Shown one piece after another: positions 29,828 through 41,168 of a stretch of 64,000 nucleotides of DNA. Below the pieces are notes generated by a model. The model was not told where the DNA came from. It saw nothing but the letters and a program-made list of their open reading frames with translations, and made no database searches. The stretch comes from Metabacillus bambusae (GTDB taxonomy: Bacteria; Bacillota; Bacilli; Bacillales; Bacillaceae). Location: assembly GCF_017497975.1 (NCBI RefSeq), contig NZ_JAGDEL010000001.1:434001-498000 (forward strand), read 5' to 3'. Each line of letters begins with the position of its first letter. Within the stretch, counting starts at the first letter, position 1. The position numbers and the translations under genes are program-made.

Positions 29828-32800
29828 GTTAAGCTCACCTCTAGCTGTTTGTTAATCTTAGGCATTGTGTCAGTAGAGAATGTCATTGACTCAAGGACAC
29901 GTAAAATCGCTACAGCTGTATCTAATGATGTTAAGCATGGAATACCGTTTTCAACTGATTCACGGCGAATCTTAAAGCCGTCTCTTGCAGGCTGCTTGCC
30001 TTTTGTTAGCGTATTGATGACAAACTGTGCTTCCCCTTTGCGGATTACATCAAGTAGATTTGGTTCTTCCACGCCAATTTTATTAACAACTTTTGCAGGA
30101 ATATTGAATGATTTTAAATATTCTGCTGTTCCGCTTGTCGCAAGAATTTGATAGCCGATTTGATGGAATCTCTTTGCAATCTCCAAGCCTTCTTCTTTAT
30201 CTTTATCAGCAATTGTAAGAAGAACAGAACCATGATTTTTAATTTGAATTCCTGATGCAACTAAAGCTTTGTAAAGAGCCTTTTCTAAAGTGCTGTCTTT
30301 CCCCATTACCTCACCAGTTGATTTCATTTCAGGTCCAAGCGTAATATCTACGTTGCGAAGCTTTGCAAATGAGAACACAGGTGCTTTAACATAGACGCCT
30401 TCACTCTCAGGATAAAGTCCTGTTTCATAACCTAATTTCTCAAGTTTTGCACCTAAGATTACTTTTGTTGCAAGGTTAGCCATTGGTACACCTGTAATTT
30501 TACTTAAGAATGGTACTGTACGGCTTGAACGAGGATTTACTTCTAATACGTAAACCTCACCCTTGGATAAGACAAATTGAATGTTTAACAATCCAATGAT
30601 ATTTAAGCCCTTAGCAAGCTTGATTGTATAATCAATGATATTATTCTTTACTTCTTTAGATAAAGATTGTGGTGGGTATACAGCAATTGAGTCTCCAGAG
30701 TGAACACCAGCACGTTCAATGTGTTCCATGATCCCTGGAATAAGCACTGTATTTCCATCAGAGATCGCATCAACCTCAATTTCTTTACCTGTTAAATATT
30801 TATCGATTAACACTGGGTGTTGTGGATTAATTTTTACTGCATTAGTCATGTAATGTAAAAGTTCTGTTTCTTGGTACACAATCTCCATAGCGCGACCACC
30901 TAATACATAGGATGGACGTACTAATACCGGATAGCCAATATTACTTGCTATTTTAACTGCCTGCTCAACAGATGTTGCTGTTTTACCAAGTGGCTGTGGA
31001 ACTCCTAAACTCACCAATGTTTGTTCGAATTTATCACGATCTTCCGCACGATCAAGATCTTCAAGCGTAGTTCCTAGGATTTTTACACCTCTAGCCTCTA
31101 ATTCACTTGCTAAGTTAATCGCTGTTTGTCCTCCGAATTGAACGACAACACCTTTTGGTTTTTCTAAATCAATAATGTGCATAACATCTTCAACTGTTAA
31201 CGGTTCAAAATAAAGCTTATCTGAAATACTAAAATCTGTTGATACTGTTTCAGGATTGTTGTTTACGATAATTGCTTCATAGCCAGCTTCCTTAATCGCC
31301 CAAACAGAGTGAACTGTTGCATAATCAAACTCAACACCTTGACCAATTCGGATTGGACCAGAGCCTAATACAACAACACTTTCTCTTTCTGATACGATTG
31401 ATTCGTTTTCATCTTCAAACGTACCATAGAAATATGGTGTTGCAGATTCAAATTCAGCTGCACAAGTATCAACCATTTTGTACACAGGGATGATATTTGC
31501 TTGCTTACGAAGCTCATAAACTTCACGTTCATTTGAGTTCCAAAGGTTGGCGATTTCTGCATCTGCAAATCCCATTTCCTTTGCTTTTTGTAAAGTAGTT
31601 AGTTCATAAGGATTTTCTTTAATAATCTTCTCAAATGAGATGATTTTTTCTATTTTCATTAAGAAGAACAAATCAATTTTGCTCCACTCATGTATTTGCT
31701 CTTTTGTTACACCTCTTCTAAGTGCTTCTGCGATATAAAATAGTCGCTCATCGCCTGCTTTGCGAATCCTTTTTTCAACTAATTCATCTGTGAATGTTTC
31801 CGCGTCTTTTAAGCGTAAGTAATCTACATCAGACTCTAGTGAACGAACTGCTTTTAGAAACGATTCTTCAAGTGTACGTCCGATTGCCATTACTTCACCA
31901 GTTGCTTTCATTTGCGTCCCTAAATGACGGTTTCCAGACTCAAATTTATCAAAAGGCCAGCGCGGAATTTTTGATACGATATAATCAAGTGCTGGCTCGA
32001 AGCATGCATATGTTTTTCCAGTTACAGGGTTTTCCATTTCATCTAATGTTAATCCAACAGCAATTTTCGCAGCAAGCTTAGCAATTGGGTAGCCTGTTGC
32101 TTTCGAAGCTAGTGCAGATGAACGACTTACACGCGGATTTACCTCAATGATGTAATATTGGAAGCTATCTGGATCTAATGCTAACTGAACATTACAGCCA
32201 CCCTCAATTTTTAGCGCACGAATGATTTTTAATGAAACATTACGTAGCATTTGGTATTCACGGTCACTTAATGTTTGACTTGGTGCAAAAACGATCGAAT
32301 CACCAGTGTGAACGCCAACAGGGTCAAAGTTTTCCATGTTACAAACAACAATCGCATGGTCGTTAGAATCACGCATTACCTCATATTCAATTTCTTTAAA
32401 GCCAGCAATACTTTTCTCAAGTAAACACTGTGTAACTGGACTGTTTTTTAATCCACTTGTTACAGTCTCAATTAACTCCTCTTCATTTTCGCATATTCCA
32501 CCACCAGTTCCCCCTAATGTATAGGCTGGTCTAACGATTACTGGATAGCCAATTTGCTTAACAAATGCAAAAGCTTCTTCAAGATTGTGGATAATGTCAC
32601 TTTCTGGTACTGGTTCATTTAATTCATTCATTAAGGATCTGAATAGATCACGGTCCTCAGCTTGCTTGATCGCAGAGAGCTTAGTTCCAAGAATCTCTAC
32701 ATCACATTCTGTTAATACACCTGATTCAGCAAGTTCAACAGCAAGGTTAAGTCCTGTTTGACCACCAAGTGTTGGGACAAGTGCATCTGGGCGCTCTTTG

Positions 32801-33036
32801 CGAATAATGTTACTTAAAAATTCTACAGTAAGGGGCTCAATATAAACTTTATCTGCAATTTCCGTATCAGTCATTATTGTTGCTGGATTTGAATTTACTA
32901 GAACAACTTCATAGCCCTCTTCTTTAAGAGCGATACATGCTTGTGTCCCCGCGTAATCAAATTCTGCTGCTTGACCAATTACAATTGGGCCTGAACCGAT
33001 AACAAGAATTTTTTTGATGTCTGTACGTTTTGGCAT
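29824..33036 (-). CDS. carB: Carbamoyl phosphate synthase large subunit (pyrimidine-specific)
   Basis: The 1070-residue subunit joins ammonia, bicarbonate and two ATP into carbamoyl phosphate. It is an internally duplicated ATP-grasp protein: [19 protein letters not shown] near residue 12 and [18 protein letters not shown] near residue 555 mark the two halves, and a C-terminal MGS-like allosteric domain (about 935-1070) binds effectors. It lies directly after carA in the pyr operon and corresponds to B. subtilis pyrAB. Confidence 0.97.
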
Positions 33037-34117
33037 TATAGAACCCCTTCTTTCTTATTAGCTTCAATCAGATTTAAAAATTGATCAAATAATCCGTTCG
33101 CATCCTCTGGACCTGGTGAAGCCTCTGGATGGTATTGTACTGAAAATGCTTTAGCATGTTTATGTTTTAAGCCCTCAACCGTTCCATCATTTAGTGCTAC
33201 ATGTGTAATTTCTAATTCTGTATCTTTAATTGAATCTATTTTTACTGTATAGCTATGGTTTTGGGATGTGATATCAACTTTACCAGTACTAAGTTCTTTA
33301 ACTGGATGGTTTGACCCACGATGGCCGAACTTCATTTTTTCTGTATCAGCTCCGCAAGCTAAAGCAAATAATTGATGACCTAAGCAAATACCGAAAAATG
33401 GAACTTTCCCAATAATACCTTTAATCATTTCAATTGCCTCTGGAACATCCTTTGGATCCCCAGGACCGTTTGAAAGCATAATTCCATCAGGTTTTAGCTG
33501 TAAAACTTCCTCAGCTGTTATCGAATGTGGAACAACAACGATATCGCAATTTCGTTTATTAAATTCTCTAAGAATGCCGTGCTTCATCCCATAATCGACT
33601 AAAACTATACGAGGACCTCTGCCTGGGCTTGGATACGCAGTTTTCGTTGATACAACTTGCACTTGGTTGTTTGGAAATTCAGTGCCTTTTAGTTTATTAA
33701 TAACTTCCTCTGGATTTGCATCTGCCGAACAAATAGCACCTTTCAGCGTACCATGCATTCTAATAATTCTTGTTAATTTACGAGTATCAATTCCTGCGAT
33801 TCCAGGAATATTTTTCATTTTGAAATATTCATCGATTGAATACTCACTTCTCCAGTTAGAAGGATAATCACAATATTCTTTTACAACAAAACCATTAATA
33901 AAAGGAGTGATTGTTTCAAAATCGTCTCGATTAATTCCGTAGTTTCCGATTAATGGATAAGTTAATGTTACAATTTGCCAGCAGTATGAAGGATCTGAAA
34001 GAATTTCTTGATAACCTGTCATACCTGTATTAAATACGACTTCTCCAAATTTTTCTTCATTACTTCCGAATGCTTCACCTAAAAATACTGTACCATCTTC
34101 TAAAATTAATTGTCTTT

Positions 34118-34121
<4 letters not shown>
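33036..34121 (-). CDS. carA: Carbamoyl phosphate synthase small subunit (pyrimidine-specific)
   Basis: Glutamine amidotransferase subunit of 361 residues, equivalent to pyrAA. The N-terminal domain has [17 protein letters not shown] near residue 38; the class I glutaminase domain has the nucleophile [14 protein letters not shown] near residue 245 and the [11 protein letters not shown] catalytic His-Glu near residue 330. The ATG at 34121 overlaps the pyrC stop; GGGGG lies 9 bases upstream. A longer frame of 8 codons exists but contains that site. Confidence 0.96.
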
Positions 34122-36308
<2,187 letters not shown>

Positions 36309-36338
36309 TTAGCCACTCCTTTAATCCTCTTTAGTAAA

Positions 36339-36440
36339 AAACACCCTGATTCATATCCATCAGGGTGTTTAAAGGTAGAGCAAATTCAGGTATTGGTATA
36401 CCTTACATTGCCTTACACCCTTTCAAGCCTCTCTGGACTT
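36339..36440 (-). promoter_or_regulatory. PyrR-dependent attenuator between pyrP and pyrB
   Basis: The PyrR-binding sequence AGTCCAGAGAGGCT lies at 36426-36439 (minus strand), followed by a terminator AAACACCCTGAT paired with ATCAGGGTGTTT (36339-36370) and a T run. PyrR bound to UMP should stabilise the anti-antiterminator so that the terminator forms. Confidence 0.92.
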
Positions 36441-36462
36441 TCTTTAAAAGATCTAAGCAAAT

Positions 36463-37746
36463 TTATGCTGTTTCATTATTATTGATTGTTTCTTCTTTAT
36501 CATAAGGTAAAACAAGATTTAGGATGATACCAATGATTGCCGCTAAAGCCATTCCATGTAAATCAAGGTTTCCAATCTTTAATGTTGCCTCTCCAATCCC
36601 AATAACTAGTATAACAGATGCAATGATCAGGTTTCGTTTACTACCTAGGTCAAGCTTGCTGTCAATCATCATTCTAAGTCCAGAAGAAGCAATGATTCCG
36701 AAAAGAAGTATCGATACACCACCCATAACTGGTGTAGGAATTGTGCTAATAAAAGCAGATATTTTTCCGATGAATCCAAAGATGATAGCCAAAACTGCGG
36801 CACCCGCTATGATAAACACACTATAAACCCTAGTAATAGCAAGTACGCCAATGTTTTCACCGTACGTCGTATTTGGAGGTCCACCTATTAACGCTGCGAT
36901 CATTGTTGCAACCCCATCACCTAAAATCGAACGGTGTAGACCAGGATTTTCGATATAATCTCTCCCTACAACTTTCCCTAAGACCAATTGGTGTCCGATA
37001 TGCTCTGAAATTGTGACAACTACAACTGGTACCATTAATAAAATGATTTCAAATGATATTGATGGTGTATAGTCGACAAACGGGATAACAAAGTTTGGTG
37101 CTTGTATCCATCCAGCAGCAGTTACTTTTGAAAAGTCTATAATACCAATTGCTAATGAGTATAAGTAACCACCTGTGATCCCTATTAATACAGGTATTAA
37201 GTTAAAAAACCCTTTTAAGAAGATCGAACATAAGATTGTGATTAGCAAAGTTACTAACGCTACTGAAAAGTACTGTAAGCTATATTCACCTGATGGGTCA
37301 TTCGTTGCCATTCCAACTGCAGTTCCAGCTAACCCTAAACCGATAACGATAATAACTGGTCCTACAACAACTGGTGGGAGGATTTTCATAATCCATTTAT
37401 GACCAGTTCCTTTGATAATCAAGGCGATAATCCCGTAAACTAAACCAGCTAAGAAGCTTCCAACCATCGCGGCTCCAACACCACCTGCAGCCTTTGCAAC
37501 AATTATTGGTGTAATGAATGCGAAAGATGAACCAAGATATGCTGGTACTTTTCCCTTTGTAATAAGTAAGAAGGCAATTGTACCTAAACCACTGGAGATA
37601 AGTGCTACAGCAGGATCTAATTCTACGAGATATGGTACTAATATAGTCGCTCCAAACATCGCGAATAAATGCTGAAAGCTTAATGCTAACCAAGTCATTG
37701 GCTTTGGTGTATCATTTACATCGAGTATTATTTGTTCTTCTTTCAC
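36463..37746 (-). CDS. pyrP: Uracil permease
   Basis: The 427-residue polytopic protein of the nucleobase-cation symporter-2 family (UraA type) imports uracil. Visible family features include TWLALSFQHLFAMFGATILVPYL at the start (read here in part), SEHIGHQLVLGKVVGRD near residue 245 and GGPPNTTYGENIGVLAITRV near residue 280, the QH and NTTYGEN substrate motifs. It sits between pyrR and pyrB with an attenuator on each side. Confidence 0.95.
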   Translation of the reverse strand: MKEEQIILDVNDTPKPMTWLALSFQHLFAMFGATILVPYLVELDPAVALISSGLGTIAFLLITKGKVPAYLGSSFAFITPIIVAKAAGGVGAAMVGSFLAGLVYGIIALIIKGTGHKWIMKILPPVVVGPVIIVIGLGLAGTAVGMATNDPSGEYSLQYFSVALVTLLITILCSIFLKGFFNLIPVLIGITGGYLYSLAIGIIDFSKVTAAGWIQAPNFVIPFVDYTPSISFEIILLMVPVVVVTISEHIGHQLVLGKVVGRDYIENPGLHRSILGDGVATMIAALIGGPPNTTYGENIGVLAITRVYSVFIIAGAAVLAIIFGFIGKISAFISTIPTPVMGGVSILLFGIIASSGLRMMIDSKLDLGSKRNLIIASVILVIGIGEATLKIGNLDLHGMALAAIIGIILNLVLPYDKEETINNNETA

Positions 37747-37811
37747 GTTAAGACCTCCGTAATGGTATTCATGTTGTTAGATTGTGTGAAGGATATACTT
37801 TTAATCCAAAA

Positions 37812-37910
37812 AACCTCTTTGCCAAAAGGTGCAAAGAGGTACAAAAAGGTCGTCATTCGCATACTGCGACCTGAGCCTTTTTTGTTCCCCTTTGTAGCCT
37901 CTCTGGACTA
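37812..37910 (-). promoter_or_regulatory. PyrR-dependent attenuator between pyrR and pyrP
   Basis: PyrR-binding AGTCCAGAGAGGCT at 37896-37909, then a middle hairpin, then the terminator ACCTCTTTGC paired with GCAAAGAGGT (37813-37840) followed by six T residues, all on the minus strand. Confidence 0.92.
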
Positions 37911-37924
37911 TTCTTTAAAGGGTT

Positions 37925-38515
<591 letters not shown>

Positions 38516-38540
38516 TTAAAAAGTAACCTTGAAAAACGAA

Positions 38541-38650
38541 AAACCCTCTCACCGATATGGGAGAGGGTTTACGAAGACATAGATAGACTAAGGCATTTTA
38601 TTATGACCATAGTCATCTTTTCCGTTTTCCTTCTCAGCCTCACGGGACTG
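38541..38650 (-). promoter_or_regulatory. PyrR-dependent attenuator in the pyrR leader
   Basis: The PyrR-binding region AGTCCCGTGAGGCTGAGAAG is at 38629-38649, and the terminator AAACCCTCTC paired with GAGAGGGTTT lies at 38541-38570, both minus strand. The loop reads CCCGTGAGG instead of CCAGAGAGG as in the two downstream sites, so its PyrR affinity may differ. Confidence 0.9.
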
Positions 38651-38678
38651 TGTTAAAGGTTCCTATTAAGTTAAACCC

Positions 38679-38707
38679 ATTATGCCAAACATGTAGAAAT
38701 GTGTCAA
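38679..38707 (-). promoter_or_regulatory. SigA promoter of the pyr operon
   Basis: Perfect -35 TTGACA (38702-38707) and -10 CATAAT (38679-38684) with a 17-base spacer on the minus strand. The -35 overlaps the stop codon of ylyB. Confidence 0.85.
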
Positions 38708-39618
38708 CGATTATTTTTCACTTGGTCTAAAACTTGTTCAAATTCAACTGGTAAAGGTGCTTCAAATTCAAGGTATTCTTTTGTACGAGGGTGTTCAAAG
38801 CCTAACACACCGGCATGAAGTGCCTGTCCATTAATAGGCAACGTCTTTTTCGGACCATATTTCGGATCACCAACTAATGGATAGCCAATATATTTCATGT
38901 GAACACGAATTTGATGAGTTCTTCCCGTTTCAAGCTGACATTCTACAAAAGTAAAGTTCTCAAAGCGCTCAATTACATGAAAATGTGTTACAGCATCTTT
39001 ACTGCTCACATTTGTAACGGTCATACTTTGACGATCAACCTTATCACGACCAATTGGTGCATTGATTGTTCCATGATCATGCGGAATATTCCCATGAACA
39101 ATTGCTTTATATCTTCTTGTCACAGACTTTTCAACCAGTTGTCCAACCAAGGATTCATGTGCCATATCATTTTTTGCGACCATTAATAAACCAGAGGTGT
39201 CCTTGTCAATTCGATGTACGATTCCTGGTCTAAGTACACCATTAATACCGGAAAGATCCTGGCAATGAGCCATTAAACCATTCACAAGTGTTCCACTCAT
39301 ATGACCTGGTGCTGGATGAACAACCATCCCTTTTGGTTTATTTACAACAAGTACATCTTGATCCTCATAATAAATATCAAGATCCATTTCTTCAGCTATA
39401 ACGTCTAATGGTTCAGGTTCTGGGATTGAAACGACGATCTTGTCATTAATTTGACATTTATAATTCGTTTTTATTTCCTTATCATTTACTTTAACTGAAC
39501 CATCTTTTATCCAAAGTTGTACTTGTGAACGTGACCACTCGTCATTGTATGTTGACAAAAATTTATCAATCCGTTCTTGCTTATGTTCTTCACTAACTTG
39601 TAATTCAATGATTTCCAT
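38704..39618 (-). CDS. ylyB: RluA-family pseudouridine synthase (YlyB, RluD-like)
   Basis: The 304-residue enzyme has an N-terminal S4 RNA-binding domain (about 13-70) and a RluA-type catalytic domain with GIVHRIDKDTSGLLMVAK near residue 134, including the essential Asp, plus QLETGRTHQIRVHM. It probably isomerises uridines in 23S rRNA. It starts one base from the lspA stop, matching the lspA-ylyB pair of B. subtilis. Confidence 0.94.
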   Translation of the reverse strand: MEIIELQVSEEHKQERIDKFLSTYNDEWSRSQVQLWIKDGSVKVNDKEIKTNYKCQINDKIVVSIPEPEPLDVIAEEMDLDIYYEDQDVLVVNKPKGMVVHPAPGHMSGTLVNGLMAHCQDLSGINGVLRPGIVHRIDKDTSGLLMVAKNDMAHESLVGQLVEKSVTRRYKAIVHGNIPHDHGTINAPIGRDKVDRQSMTVTNVSSKDAVTHFHVIERFENFTFVECQLETGRTHQIRVHMKYIGYPLVGDPKYGPKKTLPINGQALHAGVLGFEHPRTKEYLEFEAPLPVEFEQVLDQVKNNR

Positions 39619-40086
39619 TTATACTTGCTCCTTCTCTTGTTTCCCTTCAAAAAACAACATATGAATAAATAATAATACAACACCCACACATAATGCAGAA
39701 TCGGCAACATTAAAAATTGGGAAGTCATATGAAAAGATGTATGTATTTATAAAATCGACAACTTCTTTACGGAATAAACGGTCAATGAAATTACCAATTG
39801 CTCCACCTAGCATTAAACCAAGTGCTATTCCCATTACCTTATTTTCCTTTGTATACTTTTGTATATAATAGATGATACCAACAATGACTATTGTTGTGAT
39901 GATATAAAAAAACCACATTTGTCCTTGTAAAATTCCCCATGCAGCTCCCCGATTTCGATGGGATGTAATATATAAAAAATTTTCGATTACAGTTATGTTC
40001 TCTCCAAGCTGCATATTTTTAACAATAAGCCATTTCGTCACTTGATCAATCAAAATTATTATTGCTGCAATTATGTAATAGAACAC
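39619..40086 (-). CDS. lspA: Lipoprotein signal peptidase
   Basis: Membrane aspartyl protease that removes signal peptides from prolipoproteins. The product has four hydrophobic helices and the catalytic aspartates in [11 protein letters not shown] and [11 protein letters not shown], with the early IDQVTKWLI and [10 protein letters not shown] motifs. I place the start at GTG 40086 (GAGG 5 bases upstream), giving 155 residues as in B. subtilis; the frame stays open for 22 more codons upstream, but these are charged and lack homology. Confidence 0.9.
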   Translation of the reverse strand: MFYYIIAAIIILIDQVTKWLIVKNMQLGENITVIENFLYITSHRNRGAAWGILQGQMWFFYIITTIVIVGIIYYIQKYTKENKVMGIALGLMLGGAIGNFIDRLFRKEVVDFINTYIFSYDFPIFNVADSALCVGVVLLFIHMLFFEGKQEKEQV

Positions 40087-40152
40087 GAATTCCTCAACTC
40101 TCCTCTTTCCTTTTTTGCTAAATGTGATATTTATCCTTATGAATTGTACCAT

Positions 40153-40466
40153 ATAATCATGTTTTAAGCACTACTTGGACGGGGCTTGCTTGTTGCAGCT
40201 TTATTTTTGTCGTCTTAGATAAATAATAATAAGAACAAAAGCGCAAGCGCCTTGATTAGCCCCGACAAGCATAAGATGATTTAGAATAGAAGGCGTTCTT
40301 TGCCTTCAATTCTAAATTAGCTTATGACCTCGAGGGGCTAGGCGCTGGAGCTGGATGTCGTGCGCTTATCCACAGTCCAAGAATTTTATAATTTCCTAAA
40401 CGAAAATAAAAGCCCAAACCTACTCCTATTACAGAGAAAATTTGAGCCCCCAACATCGATAGTGAC
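40153..40466. other. Intergenic region between lspA and ylyA
   Basis: About 314 bases dominated by repeat family B copy 2 (40238-40420). An open frame overlapping the repeat at 40322-40561 is not credible as a gene. The rest is A/T rich and likely includes the lspA promoter. Confidence 0.5.
40238..40420 (+). repeat. Dispersed intergenic repeat family B, copy 2
   Basis: About 180 bases starting AAAAGCGCAAGCGCC and running through CCCCGACAAGCATAAG, an inner stem TTTAGAATAGAAGGCG with CGCC-to-AATTCTAAA symmetry, CTCGAGGGGCTAGGCGCTGG and GTGCGCTTATCCACAG. It is almost identical to copy 3 at 57028-57195, including the following A/T-rich tail. CCCCGAC/CGAGGGG and GCGCAAGCGCC/GGCGCTGGAGC pair, giving a long branched foldback. 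Confidence 0.85.
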
Positions 40467-40838
40467 TTAAAAATCACTACCTGTAATATATGTTTCTTCA
40501 TGAGTATAATCGTATTGTGGGAGAGACTTTCGTTCATATAATTCCTGGAAATAAAAATCATATTTTGTCCTAGCTGTGGGGAGTATCCTTAATTTCTCAA
40601 AAGGAATTTCTTCACCTGTTTCTTCGCAATACCCGTAAATACCTTTATCAAATTTCATTAAGGCACGTTCTACATCTTGAAGTTCCTCTTTAATATGATG
40701 CATCAAAGTAGAATCTTTTCCTTGATGATCATCACAAGTCATTTCAAACAAACTGTGATCAAACAACCTAGTTCGCAGTTCTTCTCTCATCACTTGCAAT
40801 TCATAACGGATCCCATAAAATTGATTCAAGATGGACAA
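40467..40838 (-). CDS. ylyA: YlyA, TraR/DksA-like RNA polymerase-binding protein
   Basis: The 123-residue protein has a helical coiled-coil first half and the DksA/TraR-like YGYCEETGEEIPFEKLRILP near residue 76. In DksA this segment starts a four-cysteine zinc finger; here only the first cysteine remains. The gene lies between ileS and lspA as ylyA does in B. subtilis, where it modulates SigG-dependent transcription of germination genes. The role here is by synteny and family. Confidence 0.85.
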   Translation of the reverse strand: MSILNQFYGIRYELQVMREELRTRLFDHSLFEMTCDDHQGKDSTLMHHIKEELQDVERALMKFDKGIYGYCEETGEEIPFEKLRILPTARTKYDFYFQELYERKSLPQYDYTHEETYITGSDF

Positions 40839-41168
40839 CTCCTTATCCTTCTCATGATGTACCTATAGTTTATCCCGAGAATTCTATGCTCACCCTATTA
40901 AGAATTTTCCTGTGATTGAAATGCATGCTAAAAAGGATTTCAATTAATTTTGGTGAATAGATATTTTTTACCCTTTGTTTTTATTGGTAAAACATTATTA
41001 ATTAAAAATGGGCTGGCTAAACACTAAACTTATTAAAAAGCAGGGCCAGAACCCTATACAACATAAACTTAGTAAAAAGACAGGGTCAAACCCCTATAAA
41101 GTGTAGACTATAATACCTAGCACTACGCTCTGTAGGGGTCTGACCCTCGTTCTTAACTATTTTTTTGT
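40839..41168. other. Intergenic region between ylyA and ileS
   Basis: About 330 bases. The 3' end (41019-41147) holds the three related terminator arms behind ileS listed separately. 40860-41000 is A/T rich and should hold the ylyA promoter; no gene seen. Confidence 0.5.
41019..41147 (-). terminator. Tandem terminator-like repeats behind ileS
   Basis: On the minus strand three related arms follow the ileS stop: AGGGTCAGACCCCTA (41133-41147), TAGGGGTTTGACCCT (41082-41096) and TAGGGTTCTGGCCCT (41042-41056). Arm 1 pairs with arm 2 over 15 positions with one wobble, and also partly with arm 3. Arms 2 and 3 are each followed by a T run and by a near-identical A/T stretch, forming a direct repeat of about 38 bases. 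Confidence 0.65.

Noticed and set aside
30000-34000. Possible duplicated genes within carB
   Set aside because: The internal duplication is the normal two-half structure of the carbamoyl phosphate synthase large subunit.
40322-40561. Open frame of 79 codons overlapping the ylyA end
   Set aside because: It runs through repeat family B and antisense-shifted ylyA sequence; not a credible protein.
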